This document shows positions 1 to 8,614 of a DNA stretch of 19,486 nucleotides, piece by piece. The position numbers were made by a program, and so were the translations under genes. Origin of the DNA: Flavobacteriaceae bacterium. GTDB lineage: Bacteria; Bacteroidota; Bacteroidia; Flavobacteriales; Flavobacteriaceae. Location: contig JAURBD010000023.1 of NCBI GenBank assembly GCA_030829155.1, positions 1 through 19,486 on the forward strand, in the 5' to 3' direction. The first letter of the stretch is position 1, and every line of letters begins with the position of its first letter. Under the pieces are notes generated by a model. It was not told the origin of the DNA. It saw only the letters and a program-made list of their open reading frames with translations, and searched no databases.

Positions 1-42
1 AATAAACCACAAAGATAAGCATCTGTATCCTAAAATAAAGTA

Positions 43-2142
43 CTAACTTATGTAATTCCAAATGTTTTTATGAGTTGTAATCTTTGAATAGGTGGTTCTA
101 ACTTTCTGGTGTTTAATATCAGAAAGTTCAGGATCCTCTGAAATAATTTTTTTTGCATAAATCCGAGCGGTTTTCAGAAGTTCCTGATCCCGTAATAGGT
201 CAGCAATTTTAAGTTGAAGAATCCCACTTTGTTGTGTCCCCATCAAGTCACCAGGACCACGTAAGCGTAAGTCAACTTCCGCAATTTCAAAACCATCGTT
301 GGTTTGAACCATTGTTTGTAATCGAGTATTAGCCTCTTTTGATTTTTTATGGCTACTCATTAAAATGCAATAGCTTTGATCATTTCCTCTACCAACACGA
401 CCACGAAGCTGATGTAATTGAGACAAGCCAAAACGTTCTGCACTTTCAATAACCATGACCGAAGCATTGGGTACGTTTACTCCAACCTCAATTACAGTAG
501 TAGCCACCATAAGCTGGGTTTTTCCTTCAACAAAGCGCTGCATTTCAAAGTCTTTTTCCTTGGGTTTCATTTTCCCATGAACAATACTTATGCGGTATTT
601 GGGAAGGGGAAATTCTCGCACCAAACTTTCGTATCCATCCATGAGGTCTTTGTAATCCATCTTTTCCGATTCTTGAATTAAAGGGTAGACCACATAAATT
701 TGTTTTTCTTGTTTGATTTCCTCACGAATAAATTGAAATACTTGCAATCGATTGGAGTCATTTCTTAAGACAGTTTTAACTGATTTTCTACCGGGTGGAA
801 GTTCGTCAATTACCGAAATATCCAAGTCTCCATAAACACTCATTGCAAGTGTTCTTGGTATTGGTGTAGCTGTCATTACTAAGATATGAGGAGGGAGTTT
901 GTTTTTTCTCCAAAGCTTGGCACGTTGGGCCACACCAAAACGATGTTGTTCATCAATAATAGCAATTCCTAAATTTTTGAAACGCACTTTATCTTCGATT
1001 AGCGCATGAGTTCCTATTAAAATATTTAAGCTTCCTTTTTCTAGCGCCTCGTGAATTTCTTTTCGTTTGGCAGCTTTTACAGACCCAGTTAGTAAAGCAA
1101 TATTCAATTCCATTTTACCCAACCCTTCTTTTAGGGATTGAAAATGTTGTTGGGCTAAGATTTCGGTTGGAGCCATTAAACAGGCCTGAAAGCCGTTGTC
1201 TAAACCAATAAGCATACTCAAAAGTGCAACCATAGTTTTACCAGATCCAACATCTCCTTGAAGCAAACGATTCATTTGTTTTCCCGTGCCCATATCGTTT
1301 CTAATTTCTCGAACTACACGTTGTTGCGCCTGGGTTAGTTGGAAGGGCAAATGATTACTAAAAAACTCGTTAAAAAGAGTCCCTACGTGCTCAAAAACAT
1401 ACCCTTTTACTTTTTGTTTTTGTAATCGATTTTTTTGAAGCAATTGCATTTGAATGTAAAACAGTTCTTCAAATTTTAAGCGAAATTGAGCTCGAGTCAA
1501 TTGATTTTGATTTGCGGGAAAATGGATTTGAATAATCGCTTCTTTTTTGGGTATGAGTTTGAGTTCCTCCAAAATAAATTCAGGTAAGGTTTCAACAAAT
1601 TCTTTGTGTACCTGACGAAACAAGTGTTCCATTGATTGCTTGACTACCCGCTGGCTAATTCCTTTATTTATTAGCTTTTCGGTCGAAGGGTAAACAGGAT
1701 GAAAAGCCCCTAAATTCCGTTGTTTGTAATCTTCCACTAAAGTAAGTTCGGGGTGGGCAATAGAGACTTTGTTACCGTACCAGTTTAGTCTCCCAAAAAC
1801 TACATAGGGAGTATTGCTTTTCAAACTCTCTTGAATCCACCTATAACCTCTAAACCAGACTAATTCTAGGGTAGATGTTCCATCGGAGAAAACAGCAGCC
1901 AAGCGTTTGCCCTTTGCTTGAGGGATTATTTTATGCGAAACTATGCTTCCTTTAAGTTGAACTTCTGAGTTGTTCTTAGGAAGTTGATTAATGGCATAGA
2001 ATGTAGTTCGATCAATGTATCGGTTTGGGAAAAAATGCAGCAGATCTTGATAGGTCTTGATTCCCAGTTCCTCTTTGAGTAAACTAGCCCTGTTTGGGCC
2101 AATCCCTTTGAGATATTCAATTGGAGTTTGAAGTATGTCCAT
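43..2142 (-). CDS. recG: ATP-dependent DNA helicase RecG
   Basis: RecG is a monomeric superfamily 2 double-stranded DNA translocase that remodels stalled replication forks and branch-migrates Holliday junctions. At 699 residues the protein has the family's usual length. An N-terminal helical part and an OB-fold wedge domain (about residues 60-150, which splits the fork) precede two helicase lobes. Visible motifs are the Q-motif region QLTQAQQ near 268, Walker A GDVGSGKT at 296-303, the DEQH box at 397-400, TATPIPRTLA near 424, and motifs V/VI from ATTVIEVGVNVP to QLRGRVGRG at about 547-586. The RecG-specific TRG region (DLRLRGPGDLMGTQQSG, 624-640) is intact. The start is ATG at 2142. The gene is divergent from the patatin gene across 94 A/T-rich bases with no clear promoter. 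Nothing looks damaged. Confidence 0.97.
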   Translation of the reverse strand: MDILQTPIEYLKGIGPNRASLLKEELGIKTYQDLLHFFPNRYIDRTTFYAINQLPKNNSEVQLKGSIVSHKIIPQAKGKRLAAVFSDGTSTLELVWFRGYRWIQESLKSNTPYVVFGRLNWYGNKVSIAHPELTLVEDYKQRNLGAFHPVYPSTEKLINKGISQRVVKQSMEHLFRQVHKEFVETLPEFILEELKLIPKKEAIIQIHFPANQNQLTRAQFRLKFEELFYIQMQLLQKNRLQKQKVKGYVFEHVGTLFNEFFSNHLPFQLTQAQQRVVREIRNDMGTGKQMNRLLQGDVGSGKTMVALLSMLIGLDNGFQACLMAPTEILAQQHFQSLKEGLGKMELNIALLTGSVKAAKRKEIHEALEKGSLNILIGTHALIEDKVRFKNLGIAIIDEQHRFGVAQRAKLWRKNKLPPHILVMTATPIPRTLAMSVYGDLDISVIDELPPGRKSVKTVLRNDSNRLQVFQFIREEIKQEKQIYVVYPLIQESEKMDYKDLMDGYESLVREFPLPKYRISIVHGKMKPKEKDFEMQRFVEGKTQLMVATTVIEVGVNVPNASVMVIESAERFGLSQLHQLRGRVGRGNDQSYCILMSSHKKSKEANTRLQTMVQTNDGFEIAEVDLRLRGPGDLMGTQQSGILQLKIADLLRDQELLKTARIYAKKIISEDPELSDIKHQKVRTTYSKITTHKNIWNYIS

Positions 2143-2236
2143 ACGATCTCACGAAGTTACTCGTTTTTAAGATTTTTAAAATTCATTTTAATTAAAAACA
2201 TTGTAAATTTAAATAACCAATTCTTAAAACTAAAAA

Positions 2237-3136
2237 ATGTCAAAATCAGCATTAGTAATTTCTGGAGGAGGAAGTAAGGGTGCATTTGCGGGAGGAGTTG
2301 CACAATATTTAATCGAAAATGACAAACAAGAATACGATATCTTTATGGGAACTTCTACTGGGAGTTTGTTGATTTCACACCTTGCTTCCAATAAAATCAA
2401 TGCAATTAAGCAGGCATTTACCCATGTAACACAGGCATCGATATTTTCCAATAATCCTTTTGTAATCAAGCAAAAAGGAAAAATCGTTAAAACAAAGATT
2501 AATCATTTTAATGTGATTAAAAATTTTATTCGAGGAAAAAAAACTTTTGGAGAAAGCTTAAATTTAAGACAACTCCTTTCAAAGGAAATCTCACCATCAC
2601 TTTTTGAATCAATAAAAACAACTTCTTCTGAGGTTGTTGTTTGTGTTTCAAACCTCACTCTAAATAAAATTGAGTTTAAATCAATTTCAGATTGCTCTTA
2701 TGATGATTTTATTGATTGGATTTGGATTTCTTGTAACTACTTGCCTTTCATGAGTTTGGTTGTAAAAAACCGTTATGAATATGCTGATGGAGGTTTTGGG
2801 TGCATAATTGCAATTGAAGAAGCAATCAAACGAGGCGCAACTCATGTAGATGCAATTGTTTTAACAACTGAGGAACAACAATTGAATCGAATGCGCTCGC
2901 GAAATGCCTTTGATTTGTTGTTATCTACCTTTGACTTTATGGGTGATCAGATTTACTTGGACAACCTCAAGGTCGGAGAATTGTTAGCAAAAAAACACAA
3001 CGTAAAACTCCGATTATTTTACACCCCACGTGTTTTGACCACAAACAGTCTTGTATTCAATCAGCAAGAAATGGAGCAGTGGTGGTCCGAGGGCTGGGAA
3101 CACACCCGAAATATGTTAAAAAACAACCGGCAATAA
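2237..3136 (+). CDS. Patatin-like phospholipase (RssA-type serine acyl hydrolase)
   Basis: This is a 299-residue protein with the patatin fold, a family of acyl hydrolases that use a Ser-Asp dyad on lipids or other esters. The oxyanion-hole glycine loop is GGGSKG at 10-15, starting right after the first beta strand. The nucleophile elbow is GTSTG at 38-42, making Ser40 the likely nucleophile. The catalytic aspartate sits in DGG at 184-186. All three elements are present and correctly ordered, so the enzyme is probably active. There is no signal peptide or membrane segment, so it is likely cytoplasmic. It stands alone between divergent recG and convergent M20 (27 bases downstream, no hairpin terminator seen). 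The substrate cannot be inferred from sequence. Confidence 0.9.
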   Translation: MSKSALVISGGGSKGAFAGGVAQYLIENDKQEYDIFMGTSTGSLLISHLASNKINAIKQAFTHVTQASIFSNNPFVIKQKGKIVKTKINHFNVIKNFIRGKKTFGESLNLRQLLSKEISPSLFESIKTTSSEVVVCVSNLTLNKIEFKSISDCSYDDFIDWIWISCNYLPFMSLVVKNRYEYADGGFGCIIAIEEAIKRGATHVDAIVLTTEEQQLNRMRSRNAFDLLLSTFDFMGDQIYLDNLKVGELLAKKHNVKLRLFYTPRVLTTNSLVFNQQEMEQWWSEGWEHTRNMLKNNRQ

Positions 3137-3163
3137 AAATTAAATATTCTATCTAGTTTGGTT

Positions 3164-4465
3164 TTATTGGTTTAAATAGTCAATTGCTAATTGGGTTAGT
3201 GCTTTTACTCCATGGATCATTCCCTCATCTTGAACTACAAAATCAGGTGTATGATGGGAGGGAGCCTCGTTCGGATTCATCGCTGGATCCATTCCACCCA
3301 AGAAAAAGTACAAACCAGGAACTTGTTGTTGGAAGTAAGAGAAATCCTCAGCACCAGTTATGGCTTGCATTTCATGAACATTAGAAGCTCCTACTGCACG
3401 TTCTAGACTGGGCACCATTTGTTTTGTTAGGGTTTCATCGTTGTAGGTCAAAGCTGCTGTTTTCTTGACAGTAACTGTTGCAGTGCCTCCATAAGCCTCT
3501 GCAATTTGGGGAATCATTTCATACATCCTTTGGTGGATTACTTCTTGCATGTCTGTATTCAAAGTTCGGATAGTACCAATCATTTCCGCCGACTCTGGAA
3601 TAATGTTGGATCGAATTCCTGCATGTATGGCTCCTACAGATACCACAGCTCCTTCTTTGGTAAGTTCGGAGTTTCTGCTGATAAGCGTTTGAAGACCATT
3701 GATGATCTGCGATGAAATCATAATAGGATCAACACTTTTCCAAGGGGTAGATCCATGGGACTGTTTCCCTCCAATAACAATTTTGTATGAATCTGCTGCT
3801 GCCATGATTCCCTTTGTTTTGTAGGTAATATGACCTACTGGTGTTTCAGAATTGATGTGCAATCCAAAAATAGCATCAACATCTGGGTTTTTGAGAACAC
3901 CCTCCTTAACCATTAGTAAGGCTCCACCCTCCTCACCAGATGGGGGTCCTTCTTCTGCAGGTTGAAAAATAAACTTTACAGTACCAGGGAAATTTCTATT
4001 TTTTGATAATATTTCAGCAACACCCATAAGTATTGCAACATGAGTATCATGACCACATGCATGCATAACCCCTGTTTTTTGTCCGTTAAAAACTGCTGTA
4101 GCTTTTGATTTATATGGTAAATCGTTTCTTTCATTGACAGGAAGACCATCCATGTCCGCTCGAAGAGCAACAACTTTTCCAGGTTTATTTCCCTTTAAAA
4201 TCCCTACAACACCAGTGTAAGCAACCCCAGTTTCAACTTCAATATCCAGAGATTCAAGATGTGTAGCTATGAATTTTGCTGTTTTGAATTCCCGGTTTGA
4301 AAGTTCGGGGTTTTGATGAATATAATGACGCCACTCAATTACTTTGGGTTCAATAGAATTTATTGTAGACTCAGTAATTTGTGCCGACAACCAAAAACTA
4401 CTTAATATTCCAAAGATGTAGACAAATTTGAATTTATTGATCATATTGACTTTATTTAATTTCAT
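3164..4465 (-). CDS. Exported M20 family amidohydrolase / metallopeptidase
   Basis: This 433-residue protein belongs to the M20D (IAA-amino acid hydrolase, hippuricase, N-acyl-amino acid deacylase) group of two-metal amidohydrolases. Metal-site residues are visible in HACGHD (135-140, Cys137 and His139), QPAEEG (168-173; one Glu as general base, one as ligand), GLHIN (201-205) and SHHTPDF (403-409). The Cys ligand is typical of M20D. TGAEDFSYF at 370-378 is a further conserved block, and the dimerisation domain lies in between (about 215-330). An N-terminal hydrophobic stretch ending in LSAQ near 26-29 looks like a signal peptide, so the enzyme probably works in the periplasm or outside the cell. 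The annotated start is ATG at 4465; an in-frame ATG at codon 8 (4444) would give a more compact signal peptide and is equally possible. The natural substrate is unknown. Confidence 0.93.
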   Translation of the reverse strand: MKLNKVNMINKFKFVYIFGILSSFWLSAQITESTINSIEPKVIEWRHYIHQNPELSNREFKTAKFIATHLESLDIEVETGVAYTGVVGILKGNKPGKVVALRADMDGLPVNERNDLPYKSKATAVFNGQKTGVMHACGHDTHVAILMGVAEILSKNRNFPGTVKFIFQPAEEGPPSGEEGGALLMVKEGVLKNPDVDAIFGLHINSETPVGHITYKTKGIMAAADSYKIVIGGKQSHGSTPWKSVDPIMISSQIINGLQTLISRNSELTKEGAVVSVGAIHAGIRSNIIPESAEMIGTIRTLNTDMQEVIHQRMYEMIPQIAEAYGGTATVTVKKTAALTYNDETLTKQMVPSLERAVGASNVHEMQAITGAEDFSYFQQQVPGLYFFLGGMDPAMNPNEAPSHHTPDFVVQDEGMIHGVKALTQLAIDYLNQ

Positions 4466-4709
4466 TTTTCAACAACTTAAAAGTAAACAAATAATGCATA
4501 TAATTACCTTGGAGTAGTTAGATAACTTTTTTAGTAGATTTATTTTTAAAGTTTTAATCCAACAAAAGACTCAAAAAAATAAAATTATTTAATGTCTTTT
4601 TTGAAGTTAATTTGAAGAAAAAAAATAAGTCCACAACGGTTCATAATTTATTATATAAAATGAGTTATTTATGCATTTATACGTTTTCAAAGTATTATTT
4701 TAGTAACCG
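4466..4709. other. Divergent intergenic region between the M20 hydrolase and helicase genes
   Basis: These 244 A/T-rich bases must hold the promoters for both flanking genes. I found no perfect TAnnTTTG on either strand. The nearest candidate for the helicase gene is TACGTTTT at 4680-4687, with no TTG at the right distance. An A/T-rich inverted repeat (4564-4600) is described separately. No open reading frame of note and no RNA gene were seen. Confidence 0.5.
4564..4600. repeat. A/T-rich imperfect inverted repeat
   Basis: AAAAGAC at 4564-4570 pairs with GTCTTTT at 4594-4600. Inside it, AAATAA (4577-4582) pairs with TTATTT (4585-4590) across a 2-base loop. The internal loop is asymmetric (6 against 3 bases). 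It lies in a divergent promoter region, so a terminator role is unlikely; an operator or a chance A/T-rich structure are both possible. Confidence 0.35.
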
Positions 4710-7049
4710 ATGAAAAAAGATTTATTTGCCTACATAAACACGCTTAATGAAGCTCAAAAAAATCCCACATTACATAAAGATGGACCTTTAATAGTGATAG
4801 CTGGCGCAGGTTCAGGTAAGACTCGTGTATTAACTTATAGAATCGCATATTTGATGAGCCAGGGGATTGACTCTTTTTCAATTTTAGCACTAACATTTAC
4901 TAACAAAGCTGCACGAGAAATGAAAAGTCGTATTGCCGATTTGGTTGGAGATGGGGAAGCAAAAAATCTTTGGATGGGAACTTTTCACTCTATTTTTGCC
5001 CGTATATTAAGAAGTGAGGCAGACAAATTGGGATATCCAAGTAATTTTACAATTTATGATACTCAAGATTCTGATCGACTTATATCTTCTATCATCAAGG
5101 AAATGGGACTCGAAAAAGATGTTTATAAAACAAAACAAGTGCGGAGTAGAATTTCTACCTTTAAAAATAGCTTGATAACGGTTCGAGCATATTACAATGA
5201 TTCAAATTTACAAGAATCTGACTCAATGTCAAGAAGGCCAAAAATGGGGGAGATTTATAAAGAGTATGTGGATCGATGTTTTAAAGCTGGAGCCATGGAT
5301 TTTGATGATTTACTCCTTCGTACTAATGAATTACTAAATAGATTTCCAGATGTTTTAGCAAAGTATCAGGATCGTTTTCGATATATTTTAGTGGATGAGT
5401 ATCAAGATACAAATCATTCACAATATCTTATTGTGCGTGCACTTTCTGATAAATTTCAAAATATTTGTGTCGTAGGAGATGATGCACAGAGTATTTATGC
5501 TTTTCGTGGAGCCAATATCAATAATATTTTGAATTTTCAAAAAGATTATGACAATGTAGCCATGTATCGTTTGGAACAAAATTACCGTTCTACTCAGAAC
5601 ATCGTCAATGCTGCTAACTCGATTATCAATCACAATGAGACAAAATTGGATAAAAAGGTTTGGACTGCCAATGGAGTTGGCAGTAAAATTAAAGTCCAAC
5701 GTTGTCCTACAGATTCTGATGAAGGACGCCATGTAGCGGCTAGTATTTTTGATTTTAATCTCACAGATCAACGAATGTACACTGATTTTGCAATTCTTTA
5801 TCGAACAAATGCTCAGTCTCGAGCAATGGAAGATGCTTTGAGAAAGCGAAATATTCCTTATAAAATTTTTGGAGGATTATCTTTTTATCAGAGAAAAGAA
5901 ATAAAAGATGTTTTAGCCTATTTGAGAGTCATTGTCAACCCCAAAGATGAAGAAAGTTTAAAACGTATCATTAACTATCCAGCCAGAGGAATCGGGCAAA
6001 CAACTATTAATAAACTGGTAGTTGGTGCAAAACAAAATGAGTTAAGCTTGTTCCAGACTGCAGAGAGAGCGGCAAGTTTGGATATTGGCATTAATTCAGG
6101 AACTGCAAGTAAATTAGAACAGTTTGTGATTTTAATCAAAAGTCTTCAAATTTTTAACGAAACTGCCAATGCTTTTGAAATTGCAGATGAAGTAACTAAG
6201 AAGACAAAAATTGTTTCTGCTTTAAAAAAGGATGGAACTCCCGAAGGTGTTAGTAAGATTGAAAATATAGAGGAGTTATTAAATGGAATACAAGATTTTA
6301 CTGAAGGACAAAAAGAAATCGCAGATATGACTGGGGCTCTTACTGAATTTTTAGAAGATGTAGCTCTTGCAACAGATTTTGATAATGAAAATAAAAGTGA
6401 GGATATAAATCGGGTATCTTTAATGACTATTCATTTAGCTAAAGGTTTAGAATTTCCTTACGTATACATCGTAGGGATGGAAGAAGATTTGTTTCCATCA
6501 CCCATGAATCTCGATTCTCGAAGTGGGTTGGAGGAGGAGCGACGCTTATTATATGTAGCAATTACTAGGGCCGAAGAAAGGGCGTTTTTGTCGTATACTC
6601 AATCTCGATATCGATGGGGTAAGCTTAATAGTTCAGAACCTAGTCGATTTATTGAAGAAATTGATGAACAGTATTTGGATCATCAAATTCCTAAATCTGA
6701 TTACGAATTTAAACCTTTGATTAATAAATCAATTTTTGGAAATGTTGATCAACCAAAAAAACAATCTAAAAAGCCAAACTCATGGGACGGGAAAACCAAC
6801 AAAAGCCCAACTCCAACCCAATTGAAAAAACTAAGGAAAATTGAATCTGAAAATAAAGTAACTTCTTCAAGTCCTGAAAGTTTAATTGCTTTACCGATTG
6901 GAACTCAAGTTGAACATCAACGTTTTGGCAAAGGAGTTGTGACTGAGGTTGATGGTGTAGGAAATGATAAAAAAGCTACTATAAATTTTAAAGAAAGCGG
7001 CGAAAAAAAATTATTACTCCGTTTTGCAAAACTTAAAATTATTGAGTGA
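4710..7049 (+). CDS. uvrD: UvrD/PcrA-type superfamily 1A DNA helicase
   Basis: This 3'-5' DNA helicase acts in nucleotide excision repair and in removing proteins from DNA. The 779 residues carry the full set of SF1A motifs: Walker A AGAGSGKT (31-38), Ia FTNKAAREM, GTFHSIFARIL (90-100), DFDDLLL (197-203), Walker B VDEYQDTNHSQ (228-238), VVGDDAQSIYAFRGA (254-268), LEQNYRST (288-295), HLAKGLEFPYVYIVG (575-589) and EEERRLLYVAITRAEE (608-623). A basic, low-complexity linker (about 670-725) leads to a C-terminal Tudor-like domain (about 727-779; VEHQRFGKGVVTEVDG), the part of PcrA/UvrD known to contact RNA polymerase, which suggests transcription-coupled repair. Start is ATG at 4710. Its TGA overlaps the ATG of the next gene (TGATG), so the two are probably translationally coupled. 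Confidence 0.96.
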   Translation: MKKDLFAYINTLNEAQKNPTLHKDGPLIVIAGAGSGKTRVLTYRIAYLMSQGIDSFSILALTFTNKAAREMKSRIADLVGDGEAKNLWMGTFHSIFARILRSEADKLGYPSNFTIYDTQDSDRLISSIIKEMGLEKDVYKTKQVRSRISTFKNSLITVRAYYNDSNLQESDSMSRRPKMGEIYKEYVDRCFKAGAMDFDDLLLRTNELLNRFPDVLAKYQDRFRYILVDEYQDTNHSQYLIVRALSDKFQNICVVGDDAQSIYAFRGANINNILNFQKDYDNVAMYRLEQNYRSTQNIVNAANSIINHNETKLDKKVWTANGVGSKIKVQRCPTDSDEGRHVAASIFDFNLTDQRMYTDFAILYRTNAQSRAMEDALRKRNIPYKIFGGLSFYQRKEIKDVLAYLRVIVNPKDEESLKRIINYPARGIGQTTINKLVVGAKQNELSLFQTAERAASLDIGINSGTASKLEQFVILIKSLQIFNETANAFEIADEVTKKTKIVSALKKDGTPEGVSKIENIEELLNGIQDFTEGQKEIADMTGALTEFLEDVALATDFDNENKSEDINRVSLMTIHLAKGLEFPYVYIVGMEEDLFPSPMNLDSRSGLEEERRLLYVAITRAEERAFLSYTQSRYRWGKLNSSEPSRFIEEIDEQYLDHQIPKSDYEFKPLINKSIFGNVDQPKKQSKKPNSWDGKTNKSPTPTQLKKLRKIESENKVTSSSPESLIALPIGTQVEHQRFGKGVVTEVDGVGNDKKATINFKESGEKKLLLRFAKLKIIE

Positions 7050-7669
7050 TGGCTATTTTGCATGCTCTTTATTCCTCCAGTCCAAATACCAAAATCATCA
7101 ATGAAGTTGCTCAAGCGTTAACTCATGGAGCTATCGTAATTTATCCTACCGATACAGTATATGCAATGGGATGTTTAAGTAGTCACACCAAGGCACTTGA
7201 TCGTTTGAGTAAGATAAAAGGAATCAAAGTAGCGCAAGCACCTTTTAGTTTTTTATTTAGCGACTTAAGTGAATTGTCATCATATGTTCAACATTTTGAT
7301 TCCTCAACTTTCCGCTTATTAAAATACACTTTACCGGGTCCCTACACCTATATTATGAAAGGTTCAAGAAAACTTCCAAAACCTTTTGATAAACGAAAAT
7401 CAATTGGAATTCGAATTTCAGATGATCCTATTTTAAAAATACTTCTCCCACTTTTACCAGCACCATTGATAACAACATCTCTTCATGACCAAGATTCGAT
7501 AATAGACTATACTACAGATCCTGCTTTGATTTTTGAAGAATGGTCTTCGTTGATTGATTTTATGATTGATACAGGTATTGGAGGAAATATTCCCTCCACT
7601 GTAATTGATTTAACAAAAGGAAAACCTCAGATTATTAGATATGGCAAGGGTTCTGTAGATTTTTTATAA
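7049..7669 (+). CDS. YciO-type Sua5/YciO/YrdC/YwlC family protein
   Basis: The protein has 206 residues if it starts at ATG 7049; a GTG one codon upstream (7046) is possible but less likely. The family fold binds ATP and RNA; TsaC/Sua5 members make threonylcarbamoyl-AMP for the tRNA t6A modification. PTDTVYAMGC (about 33-42) is the conserved N-terminal block. Features such as FSFLFSDLSELSSY, the PGPYTYIMKG segment, TTSL and STVIDLTKG (183-191) match the YciO branch rather than TsaC. The usual KGRP of TsaC/Sua5 reads KGIK here, so the arginine is missing. YciO proteins are reported to be weak TC-AMP synthases, so function should be assigned cautiously. The gene overlaps the helicase stop codon by one base and ends at a strong hairpin terminator. 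Confidence 0.88.
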   Translation: MAILHALYSSSPNTKIINEVAQALTHGAIVIYPTDTVYAMGCLSSHTKALDRLSKIKGIKVAQAPFSFLFSDLSELSSYVQHFDSSTFRLLKYTLPGPYTYIMKGSRKLPKPFDKRKSIGIRISDDPILKILLPLLPAPLITTSLHDQDSIIDYTTDPALIFEEWSSLIDFMIDTGIGGNIPSTVIDLTKGKPQIIRYGKGSVDFL

Positions 7670-7671
7670 AA

Positions 7672-7697
7672 AAAAACGCCCAAAATGAGGCGTTTTT
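7672..7697. terminator. Bidirectional intrinsic terminator
   Basis: AAAAACGCC (7672-7680) pairs perfectly with GGCGTTTTT (7689-7697) around the 8-base loop CAAAATGA. A T-run follows the stem on the plus strand and a longer one (eight Ts) on the minus strand. It lies between the convergent YciO-type gene (ending at 7669) and OmpA gene (ending at 7719), as expected for a shared terminator. Confidence 0.9.
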
Positions 7698-7718
7698 ATA
7701 TACTATAAGAAATGCAGT

Positions 7719-8573
7719 TTATTGCGCTGCTTCCATCCCTTTATTAATTAAATCATAGAATTGATCTAATTTTGGAAGAACCACAATTCGAGTTCTTCTG
7801 TTTTTAGAACGATTTGATGGAGAGTCATTTTCCAACAGAGGTGCATACGAACTTCTTCCAGCTGCAGTCATACGCTGAGGCGGTATGTTAAAGTCATTTT
7901 GAAGTACACGAACAACTGAAGTAGCTCTTTTTACACTCAAGTCCCAGTTGTCAGTAACACAGTCGTTGCTGATTGGTACGTTATCGGTATGACCTTCAAC
8001 CATAAACTCAAGTTCTGGTTTGTCCAATACTACTTTCGCAACTTTTCCGAGTACTTCCTTTGCTCTCTTGGTTACTGTTGAACTTCCACTTTTGAATAGT
8101 AATTTATCAGAAATTGAAATGAATACTACTCCCTTTTCAACATTTACCTCGATGTCTTCATCTCCTAGGTTTCCAAGAACACCTTTAAGACTTGTAACCA
8201 AGGCAAGTGTAACAGAATCTTTTTTGGTAACAGCGTCTCTAAGGCTAGAAATACGAGTGTCTTTTTCTTTTAAACTCTCTAAAGATTTTTCAAGATTTTC
8301 AGCTCCTTTTTGAGAAAGGGTAGTAAGGTTTCCTAGGTTATCAATCAAATCAGAGTTATTTTCTTTCAAGAAACGAATCTGTTCTTGAAGAGAGGCAACA
8401 GATGCTAGTGCTGCAGCCTTTTCTTCATCACATGTATTAAGTTTCACAGTAGCGGAATTCAATTGGTCAACCGTAGTGTCTTGTAAAGCTTGAAGCTCCG
8501 TGAATTTTTTTTGAGACACGCAAGATGCTAAAAGAATTGTGATTAGAGGGGTGTAAAGAAATAATTTTTTCAT
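7719..8573 (-). CDS. OmpA-family lipoprotein with coiled-coil stalk
   Basis: This 284-residue envelope protein probably tethers the outer membrane to peptidoglycan. The N-terminus is a lipoprotein signal peptide ending in the lipobox LASC (15-18), so Cys18 should be acylated. The residues after Cys (VSQKK) lack the acidic surface-export signal known in Bacteroidota, so it is probably periplasm-facing. Residues about 20-120 are a heptad-rich, charged helical region (predicted coiled coil). Residues about 145-268 form the OmpA C-terminal domain, with VEGHTDNVPIS (192-202), NWDLSVKRA (209-217, including the Asp and Arg positions typical of diaminopimelate binding), MTAAGRSSYAP and SKNRRTRIVV. 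The start is 41 bases from the glycosyltransferase stop; a weak -7-like TAACTTTA at 8600-8607 has no matching -33, so co-transcription with the upstream genes remains possible. Confidence 0.93.
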   Translation of the reverse strand: MKKLFLYTPLITILLASCVSQKKFTELQALQDTTVDQLNSATVKLNTCDEEKAAALASVASLQEQIRFLKENNSDLIDNLGNLTTLSQKGAENLEKSLESLKEKDTRISSLRDAVTKKDSVTLALVTSLKGVLGNLGDEDIEVNVEKGVVFISISDKLLFKSGSSTVTKRAKEVLGKVAKVVLDKPELEFMVEGHTDNVPISNDCVTDNWDLSVKRATSVVRVLQNDFNIPPQRMTAAGRSSYAPLLENDSPSNRSKNRRTRIVVLPKLDQFYDLINKGMEAAQ

Positions 8574-8614
8574 TTATATTTAATTTAAATTTTGGAGAAT
8601 AAAGTTAATGTAAT

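Noticed and set aside
1..42. Terminator or gene end downstream of recG
   Set aside because: The 42 bases show no hairpin with a T-run and are too short to assign to a neighbouring gene.
2230..2469. Minus-strand open frame antisense to the patatin gene, and similar short frames inside other genes
   Set aside because: They lie wholly within well-supported genes on the opposite strand and show no recognisable protein features.
8600..8607. Promoter -7 element (TAACTTTA) for the OmpA gene
   Set aside because: One mismatch to TAnnTTTG and no TTG at the expected distance upstream; too weak to annotate.
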